A stretch of 23,389 bases of DNA from Planctomycetota bacterium (GTDB lineage Bacteria > Planctomycetota > UBA1135 > GCA-002686595): the NCBI GenBank assembly GCA_013140785.1, contig JABFRZ010000100.1:1-23389 (forward strand), read 5' to 3'. Position 1 is the first letter of the stretch, and each line of letters begins with the position of its first letter. The notes below the pieces were generated by a model. It worked only from the letters and a program-made list of their open reading frames with translations. It was not told the origin of the DNA and made no database searches. Below, in pieces: positions 22,413 to 23,389 of this stretch. The translations under genes were made by a program, and so were the position numbers.

Positions 22413-23389
22413 ATGTCCCCGTACCTCGTCCTGGCCCGCAAGTACCGCCCGAAGACCTTCGACGAGGTGATCGGCCAGGACATCGTGACCGAGGTCCTGC
22501 GCGGTGCGCTGACCGGCGGCCACCTCGGCCACGCCTACCTCTTTTCGGGTCCGCGCGGGACGGGCAAGACCACGCTCGCGCGCATTTTCGCGCGCTGTCT
22601 GAACTGCGAGCGCGGGCCCACTCCGGATCCCTGCGGGACCTGCGAGCGCTGCCAGGCCTTCCAAGCCGGCACCGAGCTCGATCTCGTGGAAATCGACGCG
22701 GCCTCGCACACAGGAGTGGACAACATCCGTGAGCTACGCGACGAGGTCGCGTATGCGCCCATGCGGGCGCGCTACAAGGTCTACATCGTGGACGAAGTCC
22801 ACATGCTTTCGAAGCAGGCCTTCAACGCGCTCCTGAAGACGCTCGAGGAGCCGCCGGCGCACGTGGTCTTCCTGTTCGCGACCACGGATCCCCACAAGGT
22901 GTTGGACACCGTCCTGTCGCGCTGCCAGATCCTGCGCCTCGTGCCGCTGGCGGAGGAACGCATCGCCGCGCGACTCGAGCATGTCTTCCAGGCCGAGGGC
23001 GTGCGCGCCGAAGCCGGCGTGACGGAGGAGCTGGCGCGCCGCGCGCGCGGCGGCATGCGCGATGCTCTCTCGCAAGCCGACAAGCTACTCGCCTTCGTCG
23101 GCAACGAGCCCACGCTCGAGGACCTGCAGCGCCTGGGCGGCGAGGCAGGTCACGAGGAGCTCGAGGCGCTGCTCGCCCTGGTCGAGGCTGGCGATCGTGC
23201 GGGGCTGCTCACCAGGCTGCAGGCCTTCGAAGGCGACGAAGAGTCCGTGCTCGAGGGCCTCCTGGACCACGTGCGCGCCGCGGCACTCTTGGCCTGGTGC
23301 GGTGAGGCCACGCCGCTCCTGACGTTGGGCGCGCGCGCGCGGCCGAGCGCGGCCGGCGCCTCGGAGCCGAGCGCCTCGAGCTGTGGATG
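22413..23389 (+). CDS. dnaX: DNA polymerase III subunit tau/gamma, 3'-truncated by the window
   Basis: DnaX is the ATPase of the clamp loader; tau also links polymerase and helicase. The window holds 325 codons of the N-terminal part. It begins YLVLARKYRPKTFDEVIGQ, then the Walker A motif GPRGTGKT (46-53), a zinc site with Cys65, Cys74, Cys77 and Cys80, the Walker B motif IVDEVHML (125-132), the SRC motif (LSRCQ), and domain III. From about codon 306, at a (GC)6 tract, the frame ceases to look like DnaX, while the other frame continues as AAERGRRLGAERLELWM. A two-base indel is suspected there. The ATG at 22413 is preceded by AAGAG. Confidence 0.95.
   Translation, partial: MSPYLVLARKYRPKTFDEVIGQDIVTEVLRGALTGGHLGHAYLFSGPRGTGKTTLARIFARCLNCERGPTPDPCGTCERCQAFQAGTELDLVEIDAASHTGVDNIRELRDEVAYAPMRARYKVYIVDEVHMLSKQAFNALLKTLEEPPAHVVFLFATTDPHKVLDTVLSRCQILRLVPLAEERIAARLEHVFQAEGVRAEAGVTEELARRARGGMRDALSQADKLLAFVGNEPTLEDLQRLGGEAGHEELEALLALVEAGDRAGLLTRLQAFEGDEESVLEGLLDHVRAAALLAWCGEATPLLTLGARARPSAAGASEPSASSCG
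23329..23340. repeat. (GC)6 dinucleotide tract in dnaX
   Basis: Six GC units sit at the point where the coding pattern of dnaX changes frame. Removing one unit restores a plausible helix-rich continuation. This is a simple-sequence site prone to slippage or to consensus error near a contig end. Confidence 0.8.

Overview
The window is 23.4 kb of high-GC bacterial chromosome, densely coding. It most likely comes from a member of the Planctomycetota. That is an inference from recognised protein sequences: RpoA has an opening and core (MRIRWRNFELPS, EPFERGFG, GADVQ, EATRVG, TNYDRL, LEIWTDGTI) that I associate with planctomycete alpha subunits, and L2 carries a planctomycete-like PE+SLL segment. 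No 16S rRNA is present to confirm it.

Positions 1-16454 (+ strand) hold one ribosomal-protein supercluster. It starts inside an EF-G gene whose 5' end is missing. It continues through the S10 block (rpsJ, rplC, rplD, rplW, rplB, rpsS, rplV, rpsC, rplP, rpmC, rpsQ), the spc block (rplN, rplX, rplE, zinc-type rpsN, rpsH, rplF, rplR, rpsE, rplO, secY) and the alpha block (adk, infA, rpmJ, rpsM, rpsK, rpsD, rpoA, rplQ). Several junctions overlap as ATGA or TGATG, which implies translational coupling. tuf (between fusA and rpsJ), rpmD/L30 (between rpsE and rplO) and map (after adk) are absent from their usual places. The only sizeable gaps are 140 bp before rpsJ, with a plausible promoter, and 216 bp between rpsJ and rplC, with potential RNA structure.

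Positions 16556-21066 (- strand) hold an ornithine-carbamoyltransferase-family gene of the N-acylornithine type, followed by dnaE (DNA polymerase III alpha). They converge on rplQ at a shared GC-rich stem-loop.

Positions 21217-23389 (+ strand) hold a small-RNA and replication cluster: a promoter, tRNA-Arg(ACG), tadA (which edits that tRNA), tRNA-Ser(CGA), tRNA-Ser(GGA), the 4.5S-type SRP RNA and the start of dnaX, cut by the window end.

Most of the content is conserved housekeeping machinery, and I see no wholly new system. Points worth a second look are: a perfect 36-nt palindrome at the left edge that overwrites the EF-G NKxD motif and looks like an assembly fold-back; an EF-G with eroded domain IV tip loops; an N-acylornithine carbamoyltransferase with a succinylornithine-type specificity residue but no HCLP cysteine; a DnaE with a complete PHP metal site; tadA beside its own tRNA substrate; a possible anti-Shine-Dalgarno element before rplC; a 50-residue charged extension on L5; and a likely reading-frame break at a (GC)6 tract in dnaX near the right edge.
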